Part shown: positions 33,038 to 46,139 of the stretch, piece after piece
Numbering within the stretch: position 1 is the stretch's first letter
Layout: each line of letters begins with the position of its first letter
Source of the DNA: Lumbricus terrestris
Taxonomy: Eukaryota > Annelida > Clitellata > Crassiclitellata > Lumbricidae
Direction of reading: 5' to 3'
Assembly (NCBI GenBank): GCA_949752735.1
Contig: OX457036.1
Location: 81,635,005 to 81,699,004 of the forward strand
DNA length: 64,000 nucleotides
The notes under the pieces: model-generated
What the model saw: the letters and a program-made list of their open reading frames with translations, nothing else
What the model was told of the DNA's origin: nothing
The model's database searches: none
Program-made: the position numbers and the translations under genes

Positions 33038-36000
33038 ATGTCTTCGCCGTCGGCTGTTGCCAAGTTCTACGCTGGACGAAGTGTCTTCTTGACCGGAGGA
33101 GCGGGTTTCGTTGGGAAGCAGACGGTGGAAAAGCTGATCAGATCCTGTCCAGCCATTGAACGAGTCTTCGTCCTCGTCCGACCAAAGAGAAACAAAACCG
33201 TTCAGCAGAGACTCGAAGAAATCTCAAAGCTGCCGGTTAGACAACTTTTATATTCGGAATAGGCCGCTACTCAGGAACGTAACTGTATACGGCTTGATGC
33301 CTTTTAATATAACAGCTGTAGAAATCCATCTAGATACAAACTGTATTTTGGACGCTGCGGCTTCAGTTGGTCTTCGCACGTTTTAGGCCTAAAACACGTC
33401 GCTAGAACGTTCTTACACATAGCTACTGGCTTCAAGGGCGGATACGGAAATTTTCGAAGGGGGGGGGCAAAATTTTCGGCGACCCTTTTTTAGTCATTTG
33501 TCCAATTTTTCAGAAAAAGGATACCATTTCAACCGCCGAAAAAACTGAGGACCTTTTTTTTAGTCGTCAGTCATTATAGTCGAGAGTGATCAAACGGGGG
33601 GCCACGTCCCATGCGATTTTGTAATGGGGGCTGATGGCCTGATGTCCTGCTTTTCTCTCCCACCCCATTTATTTAATGGCTTGCTGAAACCAAATGGGGA
33701 GCCACGTCCCATGCAATTTTTAAATGGGGGCATGCCCGGATTGACCCCCCGGATCCGCCCCTGACTGGCTTTAGCTTTGAGCAAAAACATATATACCTAT
33801 AATCATATTCACCTGCTAAATTTTACTTACGAAGTTGTTCGCAAGACTAAGTCGGGAGCAGCCAAACTTCATGCGTAAAATCGTCAGCGTTCCGGGTGAC
33901 TTGCTGCAACCAGGACTTGGAATCAGTGATGCAGATCACAATCTAGTGGAAGCCAACACCTCCGTTGTTCTGCACATGGCGGCCACTTTGCACTTCCTTG
34001 AACCGATCAGGTAGAAATCGAATCATCAACACACTGATTGTGCCGTTACAAGTCCAGTTTCGTGATTATCATTTGAAAGAGATGTATTACTTTATTAATA
34101 AAATCTAAAATTTTCTGAAGTACCGGTATGTTTTTAATTAACAACCCCCATTCGAAAATATCAAGACCAGGCAGACGGATAGGAACAGCGAAATGAATGC
34201 TCATGATAAATCAATGAAAGAGACTAAAATTGTAATAGTAACGAAAATAAATTTCCTAATCTCTTAAACAGTTTTTAATTTTCTTCTTCAGACGCGACTT
34301 CTTAGACCCGCAATAGATTGAAATGCTTAGCGCCTTTATGATGTTCCTAAAGAATTGCTTGCAGTCAGATTTACATACATACGTGCATTGATTCCTTCTT
34401 CTCTCTCCCTCCCTACCTCCCTCACTCCGTCCGTCCGTTCTCTTCCTGCCTCCCTCCTCCATCCATCCATCCATTCATCCATCCATCAATCAATCCATCC
34501 GTCCATCCATCCATCCATCCATTCATCCATCAATCAATCAATCCATCCATCCATTAGTGCATACATACATACATGTACATATTACATACATGCATACATG
34601 CATACATGCACACATACATATATACATACATACATACATACATACATACATACATACATGCATGCATACATACATACATACATACATACATACATACATA
34701 CATACATACATACATACATACATACATACAATACATGTATGCATATATGTCTCCAGCTATATGCTGGAGACATTACACTGGCTTCCGACTCGGCAGCGCA
34801 TTGAACTTAGGATCGCTGCCCTAGTTAGGCAATGCCAACTTGGAATTGCCCCACATTACTCGCAAGAGCTTTGTTGCTCCACTAGTGCCCAGGACCACCT
34901 CCGTTCTGCACAGAAGAGATTGCTATTGGTCCCTTTTGCACGAACTCCAACGATGCAGCATAGAGCATTTTCTGTGATCGGCCCAGTTGTCTGGAATGGG
35001 CTCCCACAGGAGCTTCGTCTACTTGCTGGGGTTATTACTGAAACATTTTTTATTAAACTCAAAACTGTCCTTTATTGCCGTGCTAGAGTCGGGAGCGCTT
35101 CTGAGTAGTCCCCTGATATATAAATTCTTGAATGAATGAATGAATGAATGAATGAATGAACAAAGCGTGCATTTCTTTTTACGTAGGCCCTACATGTACG
35201 TATGCAGCTTTACATTGGGTATCCAAGGACGTCGTCAGCTACGCTCTGCTGAAAAGAGAGTCCTCTTAGTTCCTTTTGCTCGTACTACTACCATGAAGAA
35301 TCGAGCCTTTTCTGTGGTTGGACCAGTGATCTGGAATGGCCTTCCTTTTGAGCTACGCCTACACCCTGGGACTCTACCAGGATCCTTCCTTACTAAACTT
35401 AAAACTGTTCTTTTTGGGCGCGCTGGAGTCGGGAGCGCCTCTGAGTAGTTTTTTCTTGAAGAAGCGCTATATAAATGTCCGAATGAATGAATGAATGAAT
35501 GAATACGTGCTTGCGTTGGCCTATGTGAACACAGATCTATATAATTCATTCACACACACGCAAGCATACATGCATATTACTACATGCATACGTGATTGCA
35601 TGCATAGGCCTACATAATTATAGTTAAGAGTTACCGATACATTAACGAAAGATGTGTGACTGTTGTAGAGACGCCGTTCAAGCGAATGTTCTTGGTACGC
35701 GTCGTGTCATTCAGTTGGCGAGAAGCTTAAAGAAGCCTGAGGTGAGTCATGGAGTCATGTTTGGCCATTCTCGTGTAGTTATGTTGCCCGTATATGAAAT
35801 TTAAAAAAGTTAGACTTGGGATGAAATCCATGGTTAAAGTAAATCTAGTTCTTCATCATTTCAAAGTTTTGGTCCGTGGTTAAACTGTATGTTAAGACGT
35901 AACAAAGATCTATAGGCCTGATACCTGCGCGATACAACGTGGGGTGGAAGATCGAGTGGTGATAGCCTACTAGTCTTTGCAACTGATTTCTTCATCAAGC

Positions 36001-39000
36001 TTCTTTCCTGCGAAATAGACCGTGTAGAGTGTAGACAAACATCCTGCAGGGTTTATTGCTTGTTAGAGTAACGTTCTGATTTGAATAACATTGAAAAGTT
36101 CGTTAGAATGTTTTACTTCATGAAACAAAAAGCTTCACAAGTGCACCAATGGGTTATGCCAGTGAATAACAATGTAATTTAATCACTGATGACATCAATA
36201 ATTATCTTTTCCTTACAGGCCTTCGTTCATGTTTCGACGGCCTTTTCGAATGCTGACAAACACGAAGTGGAAGAGAAGGTTTATGATCCACCAATGGAAC
36301 CAGACAAGTTAATTGCCCTCATAAAGTGAGAGAAATATAATAGGGTACACAAATATAATATAAAAATGCATCAGCAATGATTTGAAACGTTTTCTAACTC
36401 TGCTAATGATAGGCCTATATCACTGCTTTCATTTTAGATGCTTGTGAAAAATCTAAAAGCGAATATGCACGTGCCATTTAATTAACAGTTAACGTTATCA
36501 TATAACTGATTTTGCATTTAAAATTGTGCAAAATTCATGTCTGATTGCTATCGAAGACATATAATCATGTGGGCTAAAATGAAATCGTTCTCTTGCCTGC
36601 AGCACACTGAGCCCTGAGCAGTTGGCGTTGATCACCCCGAGTCTCCTCGGTCCGTTTCCCAACACATACACCTACACAAAGGGAGTAACCGAGAGGCTGA
36701 TTGAAAACGAGATCGGAGACATACCCTGCGCCATCGTACGACCCTCGACAATCACACCGACAGTCAAGGAACCATTCGAGGTCAATATTCCTTCTAGAGA
36801 TCGCAATCTCCAAGCTTCTAAAGCGCCGCATAGTAGTCCTGCGCAGCGCAGGACTCAAGCTCATTCAAAAACATTACGTCGAGTCATAATATATTATGTT
36901 GTCCAATGGGAAGTCAGAAATCACGAATCCGTTTCGAGTGGTTCAGAGTGTAGCTGTTAAGATGCATGGAAGTCGCTAAGATCGAGAATTGTGGCTTGGA
37001 GGATCACGAAAGTCGGTGGTACAAATTCTTCATCAGAAGGTGATACCTCAGTTTGATTGAAAACCCCAGGACTGATGGAACAACCATGAGGCAAATGTTG
37101 ATGGTCGAATGGCAATGCTGATGGAGGAACTGAAAAAGTGAGAAATTCAGGTTGCAGATCGTTCCAGAGGCAGGATGTAAATGATCGATATGGCTCAGTT
37201 TGAGAACTCGAGACGAGCAGTGACCACGGGGAGTAAAAAAGAGTAAGAGCGAAGGATGAACGGGTATACTATAGTGTGGGATGGCTGGCTGCTGAAAAGG
37301 TCGAAAAGATAGTTGTGCTGGGAGCCTGGGAGTGATGTAGGGAGTTGTGGGTTAGTGATGGGGCTTTTAAGTGGATTCGTTCTGCAATTTTTGGCCAACG
37401 GAGTGATTTGAGGATAGCATTAATATATTAATGATGTTTGGGTGTTCTGGTGACAGCTCAGGTTGATGAGTTCTGGTTAAATTGCTTTCAGCTGTGTCGA
37501 TTGAACCTTTAGGAAATGGAAATTGCAGTAATCGAACATTGAGTGGACAATTGAGGTAGGATCGAATTACGGGCACCAGGAGTTATTCAAACATCATCTC
37601 ATCAATAAATGTAATTAACATTATAAATAAAGTCGGCTAACAACACCAAGCTAAAGTAGACTTGTGCAAACAGAGAGCACTCATGTGGAACGTGATTTGT
37701 CTTTGTTTAGGGATGGGTCGATAACATTTTCGGATTCAACGGAGTAATGAGCGGAGTAAGTTTCAAGCATAATTTTATCGACTTCTCAGCTTCTTAAAAA
37801 TTATTCTCACCGTTCATTCTCCAATACTTAACGACGATGCAAACTTCTAAAATACTTTAGCCAGGTGCGCTATAGTATATAATTGGCTTCTGTAGGGGTG
37901 TACTGTAAACTGCATTGCCTTATAAGTCACCAGGGCTTACAATACGCCTCTGTTTCGACTACTCATCAGAGTCAGTCACTGCATACTCAAATAACAATTG
38001 GAATTAGAGTGGCCTACAAAAGCTTTTCCTGTTTTGGGTGCAGGTTGGACTTGGTATGATGGCCTACATCAAATGTACTGGCAAAACAGACACAAAACTC
38101 GACCTGATTCCCGTCGATTTGACGGCTAACGCTGTCATCGCAGCTGCTTGGGATCTCGCTACAAACAAGTAAACATTTCAGTCATTTTTTCACAGTTGCG
38201 CATGCTATGACAAACGAAATACCCACACAAAATAATTCAGACCTTACTACCAACAATTAAATTAAATTAAATTCAATTTATTTCCTGAACCAACGTATTG
38301 GCAGTGATCATAATAGTTAGTATTATGTGTGGTCATTAAGTGGAGACCCAGATGGGATGAACAATCCCGCTAATAAGGCCACCCAGTAATCATATGAAAA
38401 AAAACAAAAACAATACACTTAGTGCACGACAGTCAGTTAGGCAATGACCGTAACAATGTTATTCAAATCTGGAAGAATCATATTAATGGAAGATAAATGG
38501 CACAACTTAGGCTAACTAGCACTTAACCAATGCACCCTTCTGAATGAAAACTAAGTAGGCTTTTCAGACAATAATTATTTATTGGATTGAGCCTATAATA
38601 TGAAGACGCAGCTAGGTGCATATAATGTTCTCCGTATGCATAAGAGAGCAACGCTCGAGGCAACAGCTGACTAGAAACTGAAACTCCGAGTTCTCCTAAT
38701 ATTCTGGGGATATAGGCTGTCTACAGGGGAGACAAATTCCAGCATGATACCGTTGAATGCAATGCCAGGAAGCCAATGTAGGCTAAGCCTAATGTTCTGC
38801 ATACTGATGTAGCCTCCTACTTCGATATATTATTTTCGTATGCTGTGGCTTGTACCACTCGAGCAGCACAACTTATAGTCGGACTTGATTTGGCAATATC
38901 ACCACAAAGATAATGATAGAAGACAGTGTGTGGACTGTAGACCTATATTTATTTAACTAAATAAAGATTTACAACTATGATCAGCAAAATTTTGCAGCAA

Positions 39001-42000
39001 GCAGCTCGCTGGCCCTCTTTAAAATTAGGCATAGGCTACAGGCGTTTCCTGTCTCCGCGATACTGCATTTTACGAAGAATTTCTTTTCAACAGGGATAAA
39101 AAGTCTGAGCCAACAAAGGTTACAGTCTATAACTTGATAACTGGCGACATTAACCCGATCACAATGCACGAATCTGGTAAGTCAATCTGAATTTTAATTT
39201 AAACCACATCAATGGCGTCATTTACGTAAACTATCCGTAAGTAGGCTAATACTCCGTAAAAGACCTTTTTAGTTTAGACTACATTGTCAGGTAAAAAAAC
39301 ATAGGCCTACGCTCTATTGAATTGCGTCTAGAATTAGGGCCTATTGAACAATAAGGTTACAAAATGAGCAATGTTGAACGTACGCTATATCGACTCGTGT
39401 GTTCGGATTGTTTCGTTTTAGGTTATTGCTAATAAACATTTTTAATACCGGTAATTTTAAAATTTTAAATAGATCTAATTGTGATATTTTAATAATTGTA
39501 ATTATTCTGCCAGCGCTTTTATTTCGTGGAATGCTTCATGATTGTCCTAATTAATACTCTCCCCGTTTTCTTCGTTCTACTATATTGTTTCAAGTATTTT
39601 TATAGTCAAATTACTTAACAATATGATAGGCTAATCTTAAGAAAAATCTCATGTAACATTCTGAACATCTGGAGAGGGTTTGGGATAATGTGACGTCATA
39701 TTTGAGGGGGTACGACTTGTGACGATGTGTGACGCGGGGAAGAGTCAAAAATCGTCTAAAATTGAGTGACGTCATTAACTCATGGACATCCCCAAACGTA
39801 GACTCACGCATTATGTGTGCCGCCAACTAGGCTATACCCAACAATTTGTCTGTAGGCTGCAGAGGATAACTCGGCCGCTTCGCCACCTACAGACTACCAA
39901 CGTGTCTTCTATTCGACTGCTGCACAATATTTTAGGTCCAAAAATTTAGGTTCATGCTGAGCGACAACAATATTAGGCTCGTCATATTATATTGATATAG
40001 TCTGTTCTAATGCTTCTGCGGGAGATTTATTTGATACGGATCAATATTTAAAGGGATAAATTTTTTTGCTTTTCTGTGATGCTCACTCAGGAGGTTTCAT
40101 GGCACAGTACAGCAACGAATACCCTCTCTCAAACAAGATCCGTAAAACATCCAGATTCCTCCACGTTTATGATGATGGATACTGGTGAGTGTGCAAGCTA
40201 CCTTATACTACATCTATTATACACATCTGCATGCTTTTGACATCTAGTTTTTGGTTAAAGAAATAATGTTTGTATATATACGGTGATAAAGAAACTGAGA
40301 ATTTTGAGTGCATCTACAATTTCTATATTTATTTCGTGAATTTGTTTATCGCCTCTCCAAAGGACGTCCTCAGAGGCACTCTCTTCGTTAGTCTATAATA
40401 GTCCGTGATGTTAAATGTCGTTACGAAAGAAAATAGGGGCCTCTCACACCAGTAAACTGGAATAGTCCCCTAGGGTAGCCTATAGTACATGAGATGTGAT
40501 GGGCATGATGTATGTAGGCTTAGCCTAAGCTAGTAAAAAGGCCAAGGCGACTTGCGAACAAATTACATTTGAACGCAAAATTCTTGGCAAAGTCAGTGAA
40601 TAGATGCAAGTCAGGTGCGCACACCAAAACAACAGAAAATTCCAACATATTCTATATCAGACCTACTTTACAAATTCTGCATTTAGATGAAACCATATTC
40701 CGCTGAAATGACGTAAAAATCGATCAACCACCGACGTGGCCGATGACGTGGTCAGAACTTTCTAAATAGCAAACATCTAATTTAAATTTCTATAAATAGG
40801 CTAAATGCGCGCAGGAATTTGTTTTTGCATGAGTCTACATGTTAGTCGATGATGACCATGGAGAAGTTCACGTACAATTCTTTGCCTGTGCTTTCGTTAG
40901 GCTTTACCGAAAGTTCGACCAATACATTGAATTGCCTATTCGTTGCTACATCGCCGACACAATGTCACGAATCATGGGAAAGAAACCAAGAGCGACTAAA
41001 ACGATGCAGTTGTACTGTATGTTAAGAGACGTTCTCGGTTTCTTCTCAAGCAACGAATTGGAATGGAAGACGGACAATCTTGTAAAACTCGAAGAAAACC
41101 TCTCTCCTTACGACCGAAAGGTAACCTATAGCCTATTGGTTTATCAATTCGACCAAATCAATCGTCAGCATCACAAACGTCATAACCTGTACCGGTAGCC
41201 CAACAACTCACAATAATTATTTTCGGCGCCCGCGTATTCTCGGTTGCTAGTCCCAGATGTTGGAACAGTCTTCCACCGGGCATCAGATTGGCCGCCTCTT
41301 TGGACGCCTTCAAATCAAGGCTTCTATCTCATCTGTTTGCTAAGGCCTATCACGCAGCGGATTAAATAGTAGGAGTAGCTAATGTATGTTTCAGTGTTAT
41401 AGGCTATATATTGTTGGGAGTAGTCCTTCCATTCCGTCTCTCATTCATTCATACCTGCACTGTCAGATAGCTGCACCCCGATTTAGAGTGAAGAAGGATA
41501 GGCCAATGGTATAAATAGAAGTGGTTCTAAAACTAAGATGACCGGTCTTAGTTAAGCTTAGTCAAGCCTCACGGTAGAGTGCCATTGTGTGGCCTAATAG
41601 TTTTGTACGGACCCATGGTGGTGTGGTCACGTAGTACTTAGATTTTGAGTCTCCATTATTGTGGAAGACACTTGTATTAGATATTAGCAAAAATGCCCTT
41701 TGTTTTTGGTTTTGCTTTTGTTAACTATACAGTAAGTAGCCTACCGTTAAAATTGCTGTGTAGATAGTGTAAATAGGCCTATACTTTAAACTTTTTAAAT
41801 GACTTAATTTCTCTTCCTGTTTTCAGAAATATACTACTGTATGTTTATGAAAACAGCTTAAAAATGATACATAAATATAAGGGGATATGAAATAAGGGCT
41901 CCGTCGCTTTAGGCGTTTGGTTTCTAGGCACAACGTTCATACATGTAGGCCTAAAGTGCGGATTTAATTAATTATTCTATTCCAGATAAATTATTATTCC

Positions 42001-43746
42001 TATGTTCTTGTGTTCTCGGCCAAAGGAATTCAACTTGAATCGGATGATTCCTTGGGACAAATACCACCGCATCTGCTGGTTAGGCATAAAGAAGTTCGTC
42101 CACGGAGAACCCACAGAGGAACTGACCCCAGCTGACGACAATCGGTCAGTTGCTCAGTACAGCGATGGTTGCTTTAATGATCACAAGATTATAAATAGGC
42201 ATACCTGTGTAGGAATGAATGTACTTATTGACTATGGCTGGATCGTCTGTCAGCGCGCTGTAGGCTACAAAGACAGCAAAATCGAAATTCATGATTAAGG
42301 CTGTTTGGAGCCATGGACACAGAAACTTTGAGATTCCCTGTATGCCACAATTATTGTGGGATTCATGCCTTGTTTAGTGGTAGCCTCGTTAAAATCCAGC
42401 TGTGGTGCAGACACCAATAATTACCGTACCTAAATGTTTACTCAGTTTCCATAAGGCCTGTCAATGCGCTAGATATGCTATATTTACCATATCTAAGCTT
42501 ATTTTGTCAGCAAAAAATACCAAGCAAAAAAAGTCAATTCAATAAATTATTGCCGTTCAAGAAACTTGATTGCATCATTGCCTTAAGTTTTATGCAAAAA
42601 ATTTGATTCATCCTTCAGTGATCAGAATCTCTTTTGTGTGGCAGCCCAGCTCACCTGGTGAACTGGTGAACTTTACTGAATCCGATCCCCACACAATAAC
42701 TATCAGACTGCTCCGATATATATATATTATATATTGGCTATAGACCTGTTGTTACCGAATAATAGAAAGGAATGAAAGGCGCCGTGTGTTTGCTGCCACT
42801 TTAAAAAGATTCAACTTTGTGACATGTTTTGTGGAAACATTGTCACTCAACGGTAGGCTTATATTCCTCGTTGGCTGGTATCTTTTCGTGACAGATGCAA
42901 CATCCGAATCATCATCTTGAGTTTTTTCTTGACCATCTTCATTACTGCGGATCGGAGACCAGAGCCAACGACGTCATTTTCCTCCACCCTTCTGTGTCTC
43001 TTGCTCTCCTTACGCATTCCGCCATCGATAGCCCATCCACTCCTCAATATCGTCCATCCAGCATCTCCTCGGTCTACGCCAGGCCCTTTTTCCATTCACA
43101 TAGCCCTGACATAGAAGGCTTTTATTGACTGTCCGCTCTAATTATGTGTGCAAAGTAGTTCAGTTTCCTACTCTTCACCACCTCCAACAGTCGCTGCTTT
43201 CGTTTGCAGCTCCGCTAGTACCCTTAACATCCGAATGCTGAATGAAAAAATTTCTCAGTCTACACAATTATTATTAAAATTTTATGTTCTATCTTCAGAG
43301 TTAACTTTTCGCTGTTTGCCTGCACTTGTCGACAGCACCATTGCCAATTGAGGCTGAAAATTTCAGCCTCAATTGGCAATGGTGCTGTCGACATACATAC
43401 ATTTAATGTATGCATTGCACTACAAAAAAGAATCTTCTGAAGAACTCTGTTTTAGTAATCATACGGAAGTATGTCGTTGCATGCCAAAATGCAGTGTCCG
43501 CCCTAATTATCGTTGAAGTCAGTTATAATAGACTATGCGCACTTTTTCCCAAGGGGCCTATCTTAAAAGAAGAGTATCCTGTGGACAAGATCGACATTGC
43601 GACAGACTCAATGAAGATGCCACAATAAAAGATAGTGTCTACACTTAATGACGTCTTTATTTATGTTAGTATTTCGCAATAATTATGCTATTTCACATAT
43701 TTTCAGATCTGTGGAAATTCAGTCCTCCGGTAAACTGAAACAGTGA
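33038..43746 (+). CDS. Fatty acyl-CoA reductase, copy 2 (12 exons, 485 aa)
   Basis: Exons: 33038-33235, 33835-34010, 35669-35741, 36219-36325, 36603-36780, 37711-37755, 38044-38168, 39094-39176, 40091-40184, 40901-41120, 42026-42144, 43707-43746. Every intron is GT-AG, phases match copy 1, and only exon 11 differs in length (one codon shorter). The joined frame is open and keeps [14 protein letters not shown] and Y-T-Y-T-K. Differences from copy 1 cluster after V-V-L-H in exon 2 (M-A-A-T-L-H-F-L-E against F-A-A-T-V-H-F-R-E), in exon 6 (G-W-V-D-N-I-F) and at the start of exon 7 (M-M-A-Y-I-K-C-T-G). As in copy 1, no C-terminal membrane anchor is encoded. Without splicing, exon 11 would read 50 unrelated residues to a stop at 42298. 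Confidence 0.9.
33433..33763. mobile_element. 331-bp hAT-type MITE in intron 1 of copy 2
   Basis: Perfect TSD ACTGGCTT (33425-33432, 33764-33771). Inverted ends CAAGGGCGGATACGG and CCGGATCCGCCCCTG have two mismatches. Copy 3 has a single ACTGGCTT at 55715-55722 in the same intron context, which is the empty site. The interior contains poly-G tracts and TTTTTAGTCATTTGTCC-like units. Confidence 0.92.
34400..34556. repeat. (CCAT)n / (CCTC)n microsatellite
   Basis: CTCCCTCC-rich sequence passes into ATCCATCCATCC with TCAA variants, directly before the ACAT array. Confidence 0.92.
34557..34745. repeat. (ACAT)n array in intron 2 of copy 2
   Basis: ACATAC units with GCATGC interruptions, adjacent to the L2 end at 34747. 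Confidence 0.95.
34747..35160 (+). mobile_element. L2-type LINE 3' end, intron 2 of copy 2
   Basis: The frame joins the ACAT array at its 5' side. It reads [30 protein letters not shown] and V-G-S-A-S-E-stop at 35108, followed by a (GAAT)n tail. It belongs to a different subfamily from the L2 end in copy 1, so the two insertions look independent. Confidence 0.88.
35205..35505 (+). mobile_element. Second L2-type LINE 3' end, intron 2 of copy 2
   Basis: It reads [16 protein letters not shown], then [13 protein letters not shown] and G-V-G-S-A-S-E-stop at 35448. GCGCTATATAAATGTC and (GAAT)n follow. It lies just beyond the (GAAT)n tail of the previous element, which suggests insertion into, or recombination at, that tail. 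Confidence 0.88.
38255..38405 (-). mobile_element. Retroposon 3' tail in intron 7 of copy 2
   Basis: This is the counterpart of 18245-18400: an AAATTAAATTAAATTCAATT tract, TTTATTTCCTGAACCAA and GGAGACCCAGATGGGATGA. Sharing between copies places the insertion before their duplication. Confidence 0.5.
38406..40090. other. Introns 7-8 of copy 2 around exon 8
   Basis: Only exon 8 (39094-39176) is coding. A patch at 39680-39800 (GTGACGTCAT... ACGTCATTAACTCATGGA) has the look of an old DNA transposon end, but no partner end was found. Confidence 0.45.
41228..41390 (+). mobile_element. LINE reverse transcriptase C-terminal fragment, intron 10 of copy 2
   Basis: The frame reads [20 protein letters not shown], then [10 protein letters not shown] and a stop at 41363-41365. 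This is the conserved tail of CR1/L2/jockey-group LINEs. No upstream part is present. Confidence 0.8.
43328..43392. repeat. 65-bp perfect palindrome in intron 11 of copy 2
   Basis: Two 32-bp arms, beginning GTCGACAGCACCATTGCCAA and ending in the exact complement, flank a single A. Copy 1 near 24630-24665 has only a diverged version of the left arm (TTTAAGGCTGAAAGG) followed directly by GTATGCACTGCAC. The right arm is therefore a local inverted duplication, and the perfect arms suggest it is recent. Confidence 0.95.
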
Positions 43747-44709
43747 GACAACTTCCAAAACAAGAGCGACGTTCTGCAAATAACATTTCTCCGCCATCTT
43801 TGTGCTGTCGGTTCTTCAGAAGCAGCGGCTTTCAAGTATCATTCATGTATACTATGAAATGAATGTTGTGTTTTGCTCAAAGGCATGCTAATCAACTGTC
43901 CAGAGCAAAAATAATCGGACCGATGTTCAGACCATTTAAGCTACATGTTTTATTAAATACTCATATTAAATAAGTATTAGGCCTACAATTATTATACATT
44001 GTGTGTAACACTTATTAATGAATAGATTTATTCAGACCTAATCGATCATTGGTCAATCCTATTTTGTCTCATAACATGATGATAATCTAGATTCTGGAAC
44101 GACGCCACATCAGGATGATATATCCTATCCTACATGACCATTCGTGCAAATTAGTGTAAAACATCCAATTAATTTGAAATCACCTTTTTGAAAGACCTTG
44201 CCTTTGTATATTATTTTGATCCTGCAGACTGCAAAACCAAAAGGAGCATCTTAATTACCATTAATTCTCATTACCCGGATGTTGTCAAACCGCTTGATTG
44301 ACGATGCAAACGTTAGACTTTTAAACGGAGTCATCTGGAATTTCAATCATGTAGGCCTACTCTGAATGAATGAATGAATGAATGAATGAATGAATCCGAT
44401 GCCGATTTCCACCTATTGTTAAAAGGCCGTAGCCTACGCTCTGCGTTCGCCACATGACTTTGAACTGCCTAGAAAAGATGACTATAATTTCATCTCGTGA
44501 GTACTTTTTAAGACTATTCGCAGAAATCAATCTTTCGCATACTTCGCAAGCTGAATTTTTGCAGACACTGCTATTGCAGTCCATTTCTTTTCTTATTATT
44601 TTTTCTTCATGCAATAAGTTGCGGTCTGTCAACTTAATTTTCTTGAATAGGCCTAAACGAAGAATATATTAATATCTACCAAGGCCGTAACCAGGATTTT
44701 GTTGGGGGG

Positions 44710-44967
44710 CAGTGGCGTCGCCAAGGGGAGGTTTCGGGGGTTAAACTCCCCCATTGGCCTTGGAAAAAGTTCTTTTTAAGGTTATTTATCCACTTAATTA
44801 AGAAAAACAAAACAATTGCTTGTAGTAACCATTGTTTTTCTTACTTTATTCCCTTTGTTGCTTTGTTCACTTTTTATTTACTGTAATGCTATTGGACTGG
44901 TGTCAGAAATGGCATCTGGCCAGGCAAAAAAGCAAACCCCCATGAAAAATTCCTGGCTACGCCACTG
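44710..44967. mobile_element. 258-bp CAGTGGCG-type MITE
   Basis: The ends CAGTGGCGTCGCC and GGCTACGCCACTG are inverted repeats with one mismatch. The interior is closely related to the element interrupted at 52613. The flanking octamers do not match well, so the TSD has decayed or been lost. Confidence 0.75.
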
Positions 44968-45199
44968 GTTAGAGGTGTTTACCCAGACCTTGAGCAGGCC
45001 GACAAGCAACCGAATAAACTGACTAGGGGTTTGGAGAAGCGTCGTGAGCTTTCATAGCGGGTGTTGGGCGCCCAATGCATTACACACTGTAGTACAGATA
45101 ATATACTATACCATTGCATAACCTCGATTGCAAATGGGCCAATGGTATAGTATTGCAATAAAATAATATAAGAAGGGGTTAAAGTGGTTCAGAAGACGT

Positions 45200-45670
45200 G
45201 TAGTCTGTTTTAGAACCGCTGCAAGTTATTCTGTCCCTTAATAGCCTATTTCTCCAAGCTTCCTCGTACATTGAACTGCTCTACTGAATAATTTCTGCCC
45301 CAATGTTCCTTTCGATTTCTTAAATAATTTATAAGCTTACCTATGTAAAAGAGTTGTTTGGTTCTAATTCAGAAAGCTCTCCCAGGTCTCCCTATATTTT
45401 CTCCCTTCCAGTTATAATCTTGTAGGCTTCGATAAGGTCTTTCTGCTCCTCCATGGGATCTCTCCAATGTTGTTAGTCTGCAGTATACACTTTTCAACTT
45501 TCTTCATAGCTCAAATCCTTGCTACCCCAAATCATGTTTGTGGCTCTTCCTTACACTTTCTCCAGTTTTCCACATCCTATTTCAGTCTTCAGGTACAGGT
45601 TCAATACAAGGATGCAGTATTTCAACTGTCGTGACCTAAGCTTCAAATCAAATCAAAATCAAATCATTTA
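45200..45670 (-). mobile_element. Degenerate LINE reverse transcriptase C-terminus
   Basis: The minus strand, with frameshifts, reads A-T-x-M-I-W-G, D-L-S-Y-E-E and L-T-T-L-E-R, a pattern of CR1/jockey-group C-termini. Its 3' tail region is the (TGATT)n-like tract seen as CAAATCAAATCAAAATC on the + strand at about 45650. Confidence 0.55.
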
Positions 45671-46139
45671 TTTGGCAACCAACAAATCAAATTAAGCATA
45701 AAATGAAACTAAGGTTTACAAATATAATAAAGCAGTACGAATGTAATGTTTGTGGGTATTCAGATTTAAAATTGTAGGCTAAACATCACTGAAAAGTTTG
45801 CTAGTTAGTTGACTGGTGGAACACAAACAGATGTCAGATGCGGGTTCAGTGGAATATTCTGCTGTTACTTTTTGTAACTTGTTTCACGTTTTCGTATAAT
45901 TATAAGCTAGCAGTGGTAAGTGGTAACATCTCAGATTGCACGATTGCTGCTAAGAGTCAGTCACGGAACTGCATGACTCAGCATGAACTTTGGCGACATC
46001 TAGCGACTCTCGAATCGTGTTGTTCCATTAGTATACCATCATGTCTTGCTTGTATGTTCTGCTCGTTCAAAATAGAAACTTTCATAACTGTTAATCTCAG
46101 CAATTACTAATCGCTAAGTCTGCAGGTTTCCGATAAAAT

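Noticed and set aside
39680..39800. Possible DNA transposon end with GTGACGTCAT motifs
   Set aside because: No partner terminus or target-site duplication was found, so it is mentioned only within the intron entry.
42002..42298. 98-codon frame starting before exon 11 of copy 2
   Set aside because: Its first residues lie before the acceptor at 42025 and its end lies beyond the donor at 42144. Only the middle is conserved FAR sequence.
44702..44975. Target-site duplication for the 258-bp MITE
   Set aside because: The flanking octamers TTGGGGGG and GTTAGAGG do not match well enough, so the element is listed without a TSD.
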